Assembly (NCBI GenBank): GCA_037954665.1
Contig: JBBMOL010000016.1
Span: 3,534,001 to 3,598,000 of the forward strand
Direction of reading: 5' to 3'
Source of the DNA: Laguncularia racemosa
Taxonomy: Eukaryota > Streptophyta > Magnoliopsida > Myrtales > Combretaceae
Length of the DNA: 64,000 nucleotides
Shown: positions 22,501-33,409 of the stretch, piece after piece
Position numbering within the stretch: position 1 is the stretch's first letter
Layout of the letters: the number at the start of each line of letters is the position of its first letter
Translations under genes and position numbers: made by a program
The notes under the pieces: model-generated
The model's input: only the letters and a program-made list of their open reading frames with translations
Told to the model about the DNA's origin: nothing
Databases searched by the model: none

Positions 22501-24165
22501 CGAGAAATATAGCAAGGCATATAAGTAGTTGGATATTCCATATGGTAGAAAGCTTGGCTTAGATTGCAAAACTTGGTGAAACTCTACATATAACACGTTG
22601 GTGATAGTCGTTGGATACGAAAAAGTTTTTTTATAGAGTTCAATTTATGTATAGACATTATAAATGTTTTCTAACCGATGATGATTAGAACGTAGCGAAA
22701 GAAATTTGCAAGAAGTTGGCAATCTTTTATGAGGTAACCAATATTTTTTCTTATACTCAATATCTAATAGCAAATTATTCTTTCGAAAAGGTTTTTGAAA
22801 TTAGGGAAGCATTGGTTGATTGGAATGGTTATTCAGATGTGAATATTAGTATGATGGCAGGGAAAATGTTTGAAAAGTTTGAAAAATATTAGGATGATAT
22901 ACATAATATTATGGCTATTTGTACTGTTCTAGATCTACATTTTAAGATGAAGACCATAGACTTTGTGTTTCCTTTTGTTTATGGAGTAAATGCATCTATA
23001 GAGATACAAAATGTTAGAAATATTTATTATGAGCTAGTTTAGGAATATCAATCAAGAGTTAAATCTCGTCTTTCTAAAAGTTTAAATAGTAGCAGTAGTT
23101 ATTCTATGGATACTTTAGCAACTACTCACACTGTTCCTTTCGAATCTATAAGGAAATTAAGGTTAGTGCAATACTTAAGCACTATTAATGCTGATGGCCA
23201 AGTAAAGTCAGAGTTAAATCACTATTTAGAAGAACTTGTGTTTCCTTAAAGTAATAATTTTGATATTTTTAGCTGGTGGAAAATAAATGGAATTAAATAT
23301 CCTACATTACAAGAACTAGCTAGGGATATGTTGGCTATTCCTATGTTTACAGTTGCTTCTGAATCTACATTTAGTATTAGTAGACGAGTAATTAGCTCTC
23401 GTAGAAGTAGATTAAATCCTAATACAATAGAAGCATTGATGTGCACTCAAAGTTGGTTATCAAATGAGAAGAGGGGTAAAAATTTTGATTACACAATAAT
23501 AAGTTCTTTTATACATGAGATCACTATTATTTGTCTAATCTTTAATTTATCTTATGTGTTTCTCCCTCTCTCTCTCCACCACCACCCCTCATCCTTTTAA
23601 TAGGTTCAAAGATAGATGATGAAAAAAAATGAGATGTGAAGACTATGAGAGTCAAGGAGGAATTACCAAAAATATAAGATTAATGCCTTTGTTATATGTT
23701 CTAGAACTTTCTATTTCTATTGCGACTTGTTGATTATATTTTTTTTGTATTATTTATTAAGTTGTATGTTTGATTAGGTAATTTGTATCTTACTCTAATT
23801 AAAAATATTTTTATGTTAACAACTTGATCTACTAACTTATATACTTTGTAACAATATTAAAATACATATGAATAGATACATTGAAAGTGAAAATTTTATT
23901 TATTTCTAAGAACGTAAGCTATATTTTACAAAAAATAGTCATAATAAGTAAGTAAAGACTTGAAACTAATAATAGAAGATTTGAAAAACAAAATACTAAT
24001 AGATTTAGGACGAGTTTTGAGTTGCTTTTTGAAACTTTATAAGGTTTGAGACAGATTGCGAGTACTTTATATAAAACCCTATATGGTTTAGGTAATCCTA
24101 TAGAATAATGGGATGGATAGTAGGATTATTGAACCCAATCTAAACCCATCCCACTTACATCCCTA
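19546..24165 (+). mobile_element. hAT transposon with TIRs and 8-bp TSD
   Basis: The left terminus is TAGAGATGTAAGTGGGATGG. The right terminus (reverse complement) is TAGGGATGTAAGTGGGATGG. Flanking octamers are ATAAAAAC (19538-19545) and ATAAAAAG (24166-24173). The 4.6-kb length matches autonomous plant hAT elements with a BED-type transposase, which lies at 21376-23490. The 5' part (19.6-21.3 kb) is untranslated or intron-like, and holds three copies of a TCTTATGTTGTTTGGACAAA-like segment near 20199, 20249 and 20660. Confidence 0.9.
21376..23490 (+). pseudogene. hAT transposase, zinc-finger BED type, dead
   Basis: ATG 21376 starts MPIDANPIDLEEEEGQF. A BED finger follows (AICNHCSRTLKAGSKNGAK, then HLHNHLEKC, about 21588-21670). 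The catalytic domain shows KKAIIVHEYPISIVEYEYF, IVIDNCSTNDDMI (second acidic residue) and MRCYAHILSLIV. The C-terminal dimerisation domain (about 23210-23470) shows KSELNHYLEEL, WWKINGIKYPTLQELARDML and VASESTFSISRRVI. The first catalytic segment reads VTTNLRTSNKK where the family has TTDMWTS, so the aspartate is lost. Many stops and shifts lie between 22530 and 23160. It resembles the RICESLEEPER/DAYSLEEPER-type plant hAT group. Confidence 0.9.
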
Positions 24166-24219
24166 ATAAAAAGCATTAGGAAAATTATCTAATCATATAA
24201 GTATAATAAAGCATTATCA
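24166..24219 (-). repeat. Athila-like LTR relic, right part
   Basis: After the hAT element the minus strand reads TGATAATGCTTTATTATACT from 24219. This resembles the start of the Athila-like LTR at 3254 (TGATAGAGCCATTTTATACT). It is probably the outer end of the LTR that begins near 18250. Confidence 0.35.
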
Positions 24220-24330
24220 ATCATCTATGCCATGTAATCTATCTTTTGGATCACGCTATATCTTGTGACTCGAATTTTGAGTTCTCAATATATAATAGAT
24301 TATATCAAATAAAAGTATACTTTATTAGAG

Positions 24331-24871
24331 GAAAAAAAGTACATTTTTAGCATTCAAACTTAATCTATTTTTTTTATTTCAATTTTTAATTTTTTTCTCC
24401 TTCTACTTGAGTTTTCAACCTTTTTAAAACTTTACTAAAAAAAGGGACTCTATCAAATTTATTTAGTTTTTTTTATCAATATGCGACATGTATTAATTTC
24501 AAGTTAGTTCACAATAATTAAATTAACAAAATGATAATATTAGATGTATTCATTTACATAATATAATACAAATAACATTAAATACATATAATATTATATA
24601 ATGAAAAATAAGAAAATATAAAAATAATAATTAAAATTAAGAAAATGAGCTAGAAAAATCTTTGTGTACTCTAACGACTTTGGTCAATTAGCCGAAAGTT
24701 AATTAGAAGATAATGCATGCTTAGAATGAACAAAAAATTTAACGAATTTAATAAAAGATATAATTTTTATAAAATTTTTAAAACATTGAGAATTTAAATA
24801 AAAGAAAGAAATATTAAGAATTGAAATAGAAGGACCGTTTAAAAACTAAAAATACACTTCTTCTTTTTTTA
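24331..24871. mobile_element. MULE-derived MITE with long inverted repeats
   Basis: The left arm (24331-24480: AGTACATTTTTAG, ATTTCAATTTTTAATTTTTT, TTCAACCTTTTTAAAA) is repeated inverted at about 24730-24871 (AGTGTATTTTTAG, ATTTCAATTCTTAATATTTC). The middle part is shared with 5740-6100. It is related to the TIRs of the MULE at 39.8-46.5 kb. No coding sequence. Confidence 0.65.
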
Positions 24872-26676
24872 TTATTATTATTGTTATTAACTATAAAGGA
24901 TGTCCATACAATAAATTCATTTTATGTGTGCCCGTGTGGTGTACTTGTTTTTTGTTTGGGGTAATTGAGAGAGACTAAACACTGAGTTTCTGACGTCCAC
25001 GAAATCTCCAAGCAGACGGCCAGTTGATCCACGAGCTTATGTGTATTTTACTATATTTAGATAGTAAAGGAAAGAGTTGAGAGAGGCATAAGCCTAAGAG
25101 TCACCAAAACCACAACAATAAAAGGGAATCAACCCATTCACCTTAAATCACTACTTATGACGTGGAATCTGGAAAGATAGGAAAGAAAAGAAAATTCGAT
25201 GAGCGATCTTTTACTTATAACAAACACACACACACACACAAAATGAGAAGATAAAATTACGTAAAAATGTAAGCTTCATCTGGCACAAAAATGTAACCAT
25301 CTGTTCTCACATCTTCACTTGGTACTATATTAGCCAATGTCAACTTGGAATAATACTAAATAAATACTTAAAATAAGGTATTCATACCATAAAATTATGG
25401 AAATTTTTATCCATCTTTTTTGTATCCGCACATAGAAGAAAAGTTCATGCACTCTTTCCCACGTATGTTGGGATGTGAGTAGCTCCAAAAAAAAAAAAAA
25501 AAAAAGGAAATAGACAATAGAAAATGGTAGGTAAGTATCATGAAGGCAGGCAATTCCGAAAGTCACTTCCAGTACCGACAAAATATAAAAAAATAAGAGT
25601 GAAGAACCTCCAAGTCACAATCGCTTTTCTCTTTATTAACCTCTCAGTTCAAGTGCGTACATAGTCCACTCAGTCCAACCTAATGCTTCACGTGCACCGG
25701 GTTGGAGGCCCTACAATGACTACTTTAGCATTTGGCAGGGGTGGCTTCCATTTGCTTTCCTTAAATGTTCGACTCTGTTTTTTTATTTATTATGAGAAAT
25801 TTCCCGAAATCCTAGGAGTTCAGAGATTGTTGAAACTTTTATGATCCATTTTTACGGAATGAAATAAGGAGAAATTGAATTACAATTCAATAAAAATTAA
25901 GTAGATAGATAATAATTTTATTTTATTAATGTAAAAATAAATAAAAAATAAATTATCAATTATACTCTTAAAATTTTTATTTTTCAAAATTATTATATAT
26001 TTAATATATCTTATAATAATAGGTTATTAATGACAAAAAGGTAAATACATTATTAAATAATAATTCATAAATTTAAAATATGAATTGCTATTCGATATTT
26101 ATGATAATAGTAATTCATTGGTAATTACCATTCGATAAAATGAGCATAGTAATAATAGATTTATATAGAATAAAGAGGAAATAAAATAGTCATTTCCTTC
26201 AAATGAATATACATATTATCAACTTTTGGATACTAACTTTTAGTATAAATATTTATATTAAAAAACATTTAGTAACTTTTTACCATTTTTAAATACTTAT
26301 ACTAAAAGATTAATACCTCTATAAACACACACACACACATATATATATTATATGTATATATGTCTATATAACTAAAATTTAAAAAGAAGTCTCTAATATG
26401 CAACTTATTCTAATAATTTTCCTCATAATTACTTGTTAAAACTCTTTTTAATACAAAATCAACTCCTAGTATTGTGTTAAACCAATTTAACATATTTTAA
26501 TAATTTTTCTATATACACTAACAAGATAAAGTTGGTTAAATATAATTATTAGACAATAAAATTATATTTATATAATAAAAATATAAAAAATTTCAAAAGA
26601 ATTAAAAAGTGAAAAAAAGTAAAGAAAGTTAAAGATCCTTAAACCAATAACTTTCCTATCTAATAATTTAACAAAT
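24872..26676. other. Unassigned AT-rich DNA
   Basis: No gene seen. It holds an (AC)n tract (25225-25239), an A-run (25488-25505), and a GC-richer patch at 25640-25760 with no recognisable protein on either strand. A minus ORF (25581-25330) has no family features. Confidence 0.5.
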
Positions 26677-27021
26677 GGAAAAATTACAAGTAAGAAGATT
26701 AATATTTAGAGTTAAATTCAAATAAAAAATTAAACTTTAAGTGGTTAAAATAAATTATTAATGTTACACTAAATAGTTCAAATAAGGGGTCTAATTATTG
26801 TGCCATTACGAACAATAATAGATCCTCCGTTTGAACTACTTAGCATGTTCATGGGATGAACTATTTAACATAATATTAAGATCTATTTTAATCACTTGAA
26901 AGTTTAATCCTCTATATTAACCACCTAGTAGAACATTAATCCTTGATTTTAACTATTTAAAAGTTTGATTTTCTATTTGAATTTGATCTCAAACATTGAT
27001 TCCCTTACTTGTAATATTCCC
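26677..27021. mobile_element. Foldback MITE with 9-10 bp TSD
   Basis: The element begins GGAAAAATTACAAGTAAG and ends CTTACTTGTAATATTCCC. The two halves are near-complementary, sharing TTAAATTCAAAT, AAATTAAACTTT and TTAATGTT-ACTA blocks. The decamer TTTAACAAAT flanks it on both sides (26667-26676 and 27022-27031). Duplication length and foldback form fit a MULE-type MITE. Confidence 0.8.
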
Positions 27022-27319
27022 TTTAACAAATTCAAAGTTGGTCACAAGAGCAACCATATTTCATGATAATGGGTTGCCAAACCACCTTTTGTAATTGGTT
27101 CACATAAACTCCATTTATAATAATTAGCTGACCATACTAAACTTATGGAAAAAAAAGGGGAATTAATAACATAAGGAATAAATTGTTCAACCTGCCAATC
27201 AAAATTTCTTTTAATGTTAAGTGACAATAGCAACTCACAATTAGTGATTGCTAGCAACCCATCAATGTAAATGGAGCAAAAGACCTAGCGTGTGATTTTT
27301 CTTCGTCAATTCCTTTTCA

Positions 27320-28115
27320 AGCTTATAGGCGGAAGCTTGTACTTTTTTAAAAATATTTCGCAAATATCGTATCTAGAAAAAAATTTCGAAAAATAGGTTT
27401 CATAAAAATAGATCCAATTTGTGACTTCTTTTTTTTTTTTTCCCCAAAATTTACAAAATTGAAGGCACATATCGGGTTTACGCCTTTAGTGTGTGTGTGT
27501 GTGTATATATATTTTACACTTTGGCATATAGAAACATAATAATTTTGCCTTTATAAAAATACCAAATGGCAACATGGTTTGATCCTAGTTATAGTATACA
27601 TAAATCATTCTTATATATATATATATATATATTAATATATTATGGGCTCTGTAATTCTAAATGAGTAAAAAGTTATTACCCTTTAAAGTTAGAAAAGCAA
27701 ATCGCATAGTTTTAGTTTTTTTTTTTTTTCTAACTTTGAATGGTCATAACTTTTTGCTTGTTTGGAGTTACGAAGTTTATAATATATATAAAAAAAGACT
27801 AATTTGAGTGCACCATAACTAAGATTAAATGGTGTATTTTTATAAGAGTCAAATTGCTATGTTTCCATCTATCAAAATGTAAAAAATAAAAAAAATAAAG
27901 TTACACTAAAGGTACAAAGTCTGTGCCTTCAAGCAATATGTTTCAAGACACAGATAAAGTTGGTACGCACCTTCAATTTTGAAAATTTTGGAAAAAGAAG
28001 AAGTCACAAATTGAGTCTACATTTATGAAACCTATTTTTCAAATATTTTTTACAAATACAATATTTATGAAATATTTTTTTTTTAAAAGCACAATGTTTT
28101 CTAGTGTTACACTGC
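27320..28115. mobile_element. Foldback element related to MULE A/B
   Basis: The whole element is one imperfect inverted repeat of about 400-base arms centred near 27715. The outer arms carry AAAAATAGGTTTCATAAA, CAATTTGTGACTTC and AAAATTGAAGG, matching MULE B's TIR (8909-9089). The inner arms share GGTTATAA-type and AAAGTTATNACC motifs and GAAACATA blocks. A (TA)n tract (27616-27632) sits in one arm and a T-run at the apex. A relative of one arm lies at 49808-49915. Exact ends are uncertain by about 15 bases. Confidence 0.75.
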
Positions 28116-28184
28116 CATCACCTTCTCATTTATGTTTTGATTCTTTTAGAACACTATTATTATCTTTGATTGAAACTTATTATT

Positions 28185-28667
28185 ATTATTATTTTAAATT
28201 TGGTAATTGGACAAAATGTAATATGTGTTTATGTAGCTATTGGTCAAAAAGCATCTTCTATAACTCAGGTAGTAAATACCCTACAAAAAAGGGGAGCTAT
28301 GGATTATTGTAGCAAAAATGGTAGATTCCCAGCTACATTCTACCATGTATCGTGAATGACGTACGTTAATCATTTATAATGATATCTCCAAACAAGTACA
28401 AGCTTATTGTCAAATGTCTTTTCTATTATGAAGACTACTTAGTTTATCTAGGAGATTTTTTTATTTGCATCCACACCTTTTGGAAATAGCCATTAAATTA
28501 AGTTCTCGTTTAGGTGAAGGAAGTATGATTGCTTTACCAATAGTTGAGACTCAATTGGGAGATGTTTCAGCTTATATTCCTACCAATATAATTTCTATTA
28601 TAGATGAACAATTTTTTTTATCAGCTGATCTATTCAATGTTGGAATCAGACCTGTTATTAATGTAGG
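28185..28667 (+). pseudogene. atpA: Nuclear copy of plastid atpA (NUPT), internal fragment
   Basis: The translated pieces match the middle of the chloroplast ATP synthase alpha subunit: NVICVYVAIGQKASSITQVV, YRE-RTLIIYNDISKQVQAY, KLSSRLGEGSMIALPIVETQ, GDVSAYIPTNIISI and FLSADLFNVGIRPVINVG. SRLGEGS identifies the plastid rather than the mitochondrial (atp1) form, which differs here. The frame shifts, carries a stop after MYRE, and has lost about 16 codons between PAT and MYRE plus a stretch before KLSSRLG. Only roughly residues 180-380 of a protein of about 507 remain. It has no function and is evidence of organelle DNA transfer. Confidence 0.9.
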
Positions 28668-29480
28668 GTATATTTGCCATGGCATGTCCATGCTCACTTA
28701 ATACAACAAGGCCATTAGATTATACGATCTTAGTGCCATGCTACATTTTAGGATTTGGTAGCGTGCTTTCAAAAACTTTTAGGACTTTCTTGACTTCTAA
28801 TATGTATATTGGAACCTAATTGTAAAGAAAATAAATTTCTTGACTTCTAATATATATATCTATGCATCTATTTCTTCTCTTTCTATGCTCATCCAAAACA
28901 CTGTCTTTATAATTTTATTTCACCATGAGCATGGTAACCTGCCATGTGTACAATCCACAAGCAAAGGCCTGCAAGGTGCCTCTAACATCCATAACGCTCG
29001 TTTCTCGAATTCTGTTGAAACCTGAAAATCCAAAAGCATTCTAGCTACGGAAACAAAAAGCTTAGTAAGTAACCTAACTGAATGGCAACAAACATATATG
29101 ATGCTTATGCCACACACATTGTTTTAAGTAAGTAGATGTATGTACAACCAAACACAACTTGAAATAACCATTCGACTCAGATTTCCCAACCCATGATAGC
29201 CACTAATAGTTAGTCACGACCCATTTAACTTATACGAGCCTTGGTGCTAAAACCATGACTATATATTGCTTCCATCCAATTTCTCAATTTCCTACTTAAA
29301 TAGTCATGTTAATTAGTCTGCAACCCATACCCTATCCCATGCTAGGACAAGGACCATCTTAAGTGCTTTTTTAGGTCAAGTATTTTTTCCCAATATTCTA
29401 CTTTCCACTACATAAGATATAACCGCTGTTATAATTTTTAATCGGTTTTCTTACATTTTACTGTACTTATGCCATGGACT
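28668..29480. other. Unassigned stretch after NUPT
   Basis: No plastid similarity continues past 28667. A minus ORF (29117-28920) and two plus ORFs have no recognisable features. Confidence 0.45.
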
Positions 29481-29499
29481 AGGAGTACTTGATGTCATA

Positions 29500-30800
29500 G
29501 GTGCCGATATGTTTGACTCCTTCGCTAATAAGGATGAGGGGGATGATCTTGATGGGGATATAGAGGCTATAGAGGCTCAAGTTGTAGAGGCACATGCTGT
29601 TGATGAGCAAGGCGATTGAGCAACTTAGAGGCGTCAAGGAATTTATAAGGTGACAAAGGCTGAGGAGGTATTTTGTCAAACTAGCTAGAGACCAAAAATA
29701 TGGACCCTCGATAATCATAAGGGGGATCATATGCGACTATCCTAGGCAGGTTCTTTTAGAGTTTTGTCTTTGGCATTGTGTAGAGACTACCTTATGCGGA
29801 TCAAAAAAAGCCTAAAAGGCTCTTTTGGAAGCCTACTATACTATGGTCATCGGAAAAGTAATAATAATATACTAAATACATTATTATCGTGCATTAATTT
29901 ATAACAACTTCATATTTGACCGACTTTATGTATTTCTCGTTATAGGAAATGTTCGACGCAGGAGAGTTATATAAACATAATAAGTGGTGGCTTACTCTAT
30001 ACGTTACGGCTAGCAAATCCTACAACGAAGTGTGCGAGGATTGTGAACGTTATTATATTAGAAAGGGAAAGGAGGAGGCTGTTAGGACACCACTAAGGTT
30101 TGAGCATAAGGCATGCGATTGTAGGGTAATGGTTGATATTTTTGACATTGATAAGTACAATGTAAGAATTTACTAGATCTTACCATAAGTTCTAATATAC
30201 TTTTAATCTACTCTACATAACTTCATGTTCTTAGTCGCAGCATCAGTTGAGTGTTGTTAACATCCAAAACTAGGGTAAGTAGAAGTCTGCACACACATTG
30301 GGCACTAATCCTATTTGTATCACAAGCTCACTAAGGTAAGTTTTCCTTCTCATTTAGTTTTATATGCAATGATGTTAAATAAAGATCTTAATTATTGCTT
30401 GCTTTTTCCAAAAAAATGAATGACATTGCTACCTATGCATTCACTTGCAAAAGGAGGGGGGAAGAGAGATTTAGTGATTAGTAAATATCTTAAGTAGCCG
30501 ATGATGCATACGTAAGGATACGCAATTACAAAACTCCTTAAGATTTGTAAAATTTCATTAGTATAATTAACAAGTGCATTGTGCTATATACAGGCCAAGA
30601 TGGTAAAGAAGCAAGCTGTAGAGGTCACTCACATGCATCAAAGCAAGGGAAAGTCAAAGAGCAACAAGGAGTTCATAGAGGAGGTCTTGGGGCACAGGGT
30701 AGGCTACTTTTATAGGTTAGGGTATAGAAGACCAAATCCACCCAGTAACAGTCATACTATGAGAGTATGGTTCGGTATGTGTAGGAGTACGATGGAATGA
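29500..30800 (+). pseudogene. CACTA-associated plant transposase (Ptta/En/Spm-like) remnant
   Basis: Three exon-like blocks are seen. The first (about 29500-29750) has an acidic segment (DEGDDLDGDIEAIEAQVVEA) and stops. The second (29949-30330) runs from MFDAGELYKHNKWW through CERYYIRKGKEE to a block ending SAHTLGTNPICITSSL. The third (30593-30799) has EFIEEVLGHRVGYFYRLGYR. The HT-x-G-x-x-x-I motif and the VLGHRxGYxxGLG motif are the signature of the Ptta/En/Spm (Transposase_24) plant family. An intron with a GTAAGT donor (30335) and CAG acceptor (30592) is consistent. No CACTA termini were found around it. Confidence 0.5.
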
Positions 30801-32871
30801 GAGTGGAGGTCGTTGAGTTTATGAGCATGTTGTAACCGCTTTTCACGCCATTTTATCCATGGCTTGCATATCCATATAGGGATATAGGTAGGCAGGTTCT
30901 TATCGAGTATCCAAGCCGTCTGATCCATTAAAAATCTTATAGATTTTTTTTTTTCAAATTTCAAGATTAATTTTAAAACCTAATAAGATTTTAGTTGGGT
31001 TCTCGGTTCAAATTTAAAACCCGATAAAAACTCACTCCCAATAAGAAATTGTACTGACACTTATTTGTTGCTATCCTTTCCAAATTAAAACTATAATTCA
31101 AACACAATTCACAAACCCTACATAACAAACTCTATTCACTCTCGTAGTCTCGCTTTACAATTTTCATTGTTTACAACTTACAAGTCAAACCTTAGTTCAC
31201 ACTTCACATAGATTCTCTTCTATCTATCACTCATTTACTCTCATAGCCTCGCGAATCTAAAGCCATTCTCTCTCTTAGTCTTTTTCTCCAAAGCCAAAAC
31301 ACGAAAAAGACAAAGACTCACAAGAAGATGTCTCCCTTCGACATTTCTTAATTACACAAAGAAGAAGTAGCAGAAAAAGATACATTTTAACAAACACTGT
31401 GAGTATACCTTAAATTACTTTAAAATCTTCTTTTTAGATAATGTGTTTCTAAGAGTAATAATAATTTAAAAAAAAAAGATTTTAAATAAGGATATGTGAG
31501 TGTGGTAACTAAAAAAGGTGCTATTTTTAAACCCTAAAGTGAAGATGTGAGCATGGAGCTTTTTAAGGGTATAGAGATTTGAACAATTTTTGAGTAAAAT
31601 AGTGAGGTTCTATTAAATGGGTATGGAGTTGGATAGTGATAGTTTAGTGATTTTATTAGAGAAGAATCTAATTTGAAGTCTAAAAGAAGAATTGAGCGGG
31701 GTTTCATTCCAAGTAAGAAAAAAGATAACTTTTTTTGTTAGCTTGATTCCAAGCAGAGGTGGTTGTTGTTGGTGGAAGTCTAGTTTATAAGTTTAAAATT
31801 GATTGTCTCTTGTTACATGTGGGACCGTGATTCTAGTTTTTATATGTGTTTTGTCATTAGAGCTAGAGATTAAATTTATTCTTTCATGTCACATCAAAGG
31901 AGAAGCATGGTTAAATGCTCCTTATATGCAAGCACAAAACACCAACTAAGAAATTATTCTTCGAAGAAAAAGATCTCATAAGTGTTAATTATATACATTG
32001 TTAACGGTATACAAACCTAGCCTTATCTTATTATAAAGTATATTAACACTAAATAAATTAACAAAAAAGGATCGTAAATGCATTTCTTTTTTACCTTAAA
32101 TTAAAGAGACATGAACACTATTCTTTTGAGTTGAGAGTTAGAATGAGGAGTTGGTCTTATTAGTCTTTCTCCATGATCCATCATTCTCTAAAATCCTATT
32201 ATCAAGAATGAGAATGTTTCTCTTGCTAATTCATGGCTTGTAACAATTGCTTCTTTTCATCCTTAGGTTTTATGATTTCTTTAGCTCTTGACCATGTACA
32301 AAGCCTAATTATGGGAGGAATATGAATTGCCTTAAACTATGAAGGATCTATTATCATGATTTTCAACAAAGCTTCTACAATGGTCTAATCATGGGATTCG
32401 CCTTCATCTGAAGTTAGTTTTACCATTAATATATTAGGTTGAAGTTAATGAAACTAAGATTCAAAGATTGGAGATACTAAATAAGAGGCATGTGGAAGAT
32501 AGGATATATGCATCAATATTAGAATAGTCACTTGTTTTATTCTTGATGACTGGCTGACATAGGGCATGCTTCACATGGGAAGATCTTATAAAATATATGT
32601 TTTTTTACTTGTAAATTTTTCTTTTAGTCATCAAATGTATTTTCTTTTTATAATTATTGAATATAAAAGCATACTCTTTCATACTTTTTATGCTATATGG
32701 TGATATTATAGAAGAATCTCGTGTCTATATTCTATGTGTTTGTCTTATTGTGTTTTGTTAAATAAAATAAATGACTTTTCTAATATTTGATCTAGGAAAT
32801 ATGCCCTTAATAAATTATGTTTAGACTTTTCTTTTCTTTTTGCTTTTTTTTTTGGTAATGATTTAGGGAAA

Positions 32872-33405
32872 ATGGATTTGGATGAATTTAAGATTGACAT
32901 GGATGCTAATATCAATGATGTTGAGGAAATTGAATTTCCAAAGACTGAATTTGAAAAGGAAGCACCATTAAGAAAAATAGTAGCCATAGTTGTCAAAATC
33001 GCGATTTTACTTAGAATTGAATAGTATAAAATCAATAAAATCATATAAAATCGGTGACTTATAAAATCATATATCTAAACTCATAATTATATCAAAAGTT
33101 TATACCTAAATTATTTTTCTTCCATTTTAATTATGAAAAACTTGATACAATTACAAACTCGTAGAATCGTATAATTGACTTGTGATTTTAACAACCATGA
33201 CAACAACTACATCAGGTTCTAAAGTAGCAAGCAAACTTCTATCGTGTGCAATGATACGGTTAAAAAAAACAATAAATGGGGTGGATTATACTATATGCAA
33301 CCATTGTGATAGAAAATTGAAAGCAAGTAGTTCAAATGGAACAAACATTTGCATAACTATTTAGTAAGATGCTTATAGAGAAAAGATCAAGAGGATATAA
33401 GATGG
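32872..33405 (+). pseudogene. hAT transposase N-terminus with BED finger, split by MITE
   Basis: ATG 32872 begins MDLDEFKIDMDANINDVEEI, like the acidic start of the hAT copy at 21376. A 215-base MITE (32985-33199) then interrupts the frame. Coding resumes with SGSKVASKLLSC and the finger half YTICNHCDRKLKASSSNGT (about 33290-33345). The two histidines of the finger are lost to frameshifts and stops. The rest of the transposase is absent because the frame ends at the LTR inserted at 33410. Confidence 0.75.
32985..33199. mobile_element. MITE, CATAGTTGTCAAAATC family, 215 bp
   Basis: The left end is CATAGTTGTCAAAATCGCGA and the right end (reverse complement) is CATGGTTGTTAAAATCACAA. The flanking octamers ATAGTAGC and ACAACAAC differ only by transitions. 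It is related to the 729-base element at 58017-58745. Confidence 0.65.
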
Positions 33406-33409
33406 TAGA

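Larger units (their letters stand above)
30877..33409 (+). mobile_element. hAT element 2, truncated by LTR insertion
   Basis: The left end TAGGGATATAGGTAGGCAGG is hAT-like and followed by the usual subterminal run. A CT-rich leader (31240-31320) and intron-like sequence precede BED-finger coding pieces at 32872-33405. The element is interrupted at 33410 by an Athila-like LTR. Its right end is not seen. Confidence 0.55.

Noticed and set aside
25640..25760. Possible promoter or exon in a GC-richer patch
   Set aside because: No open frame, TATA box or splice signals that hold together.
28185..28667. Functional ATP synthase alpha gene or mitochondrial atp1
   Set aside because: Stops, frameshifts and missing codons; the LSSRLGEGS motif is plastid-type.
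32130..32420. Coding-like minus frame inside hAT 2 leader
   Set aside because: Several stops in about 95 codons and no recognisable motif; not better than chance for this composition.
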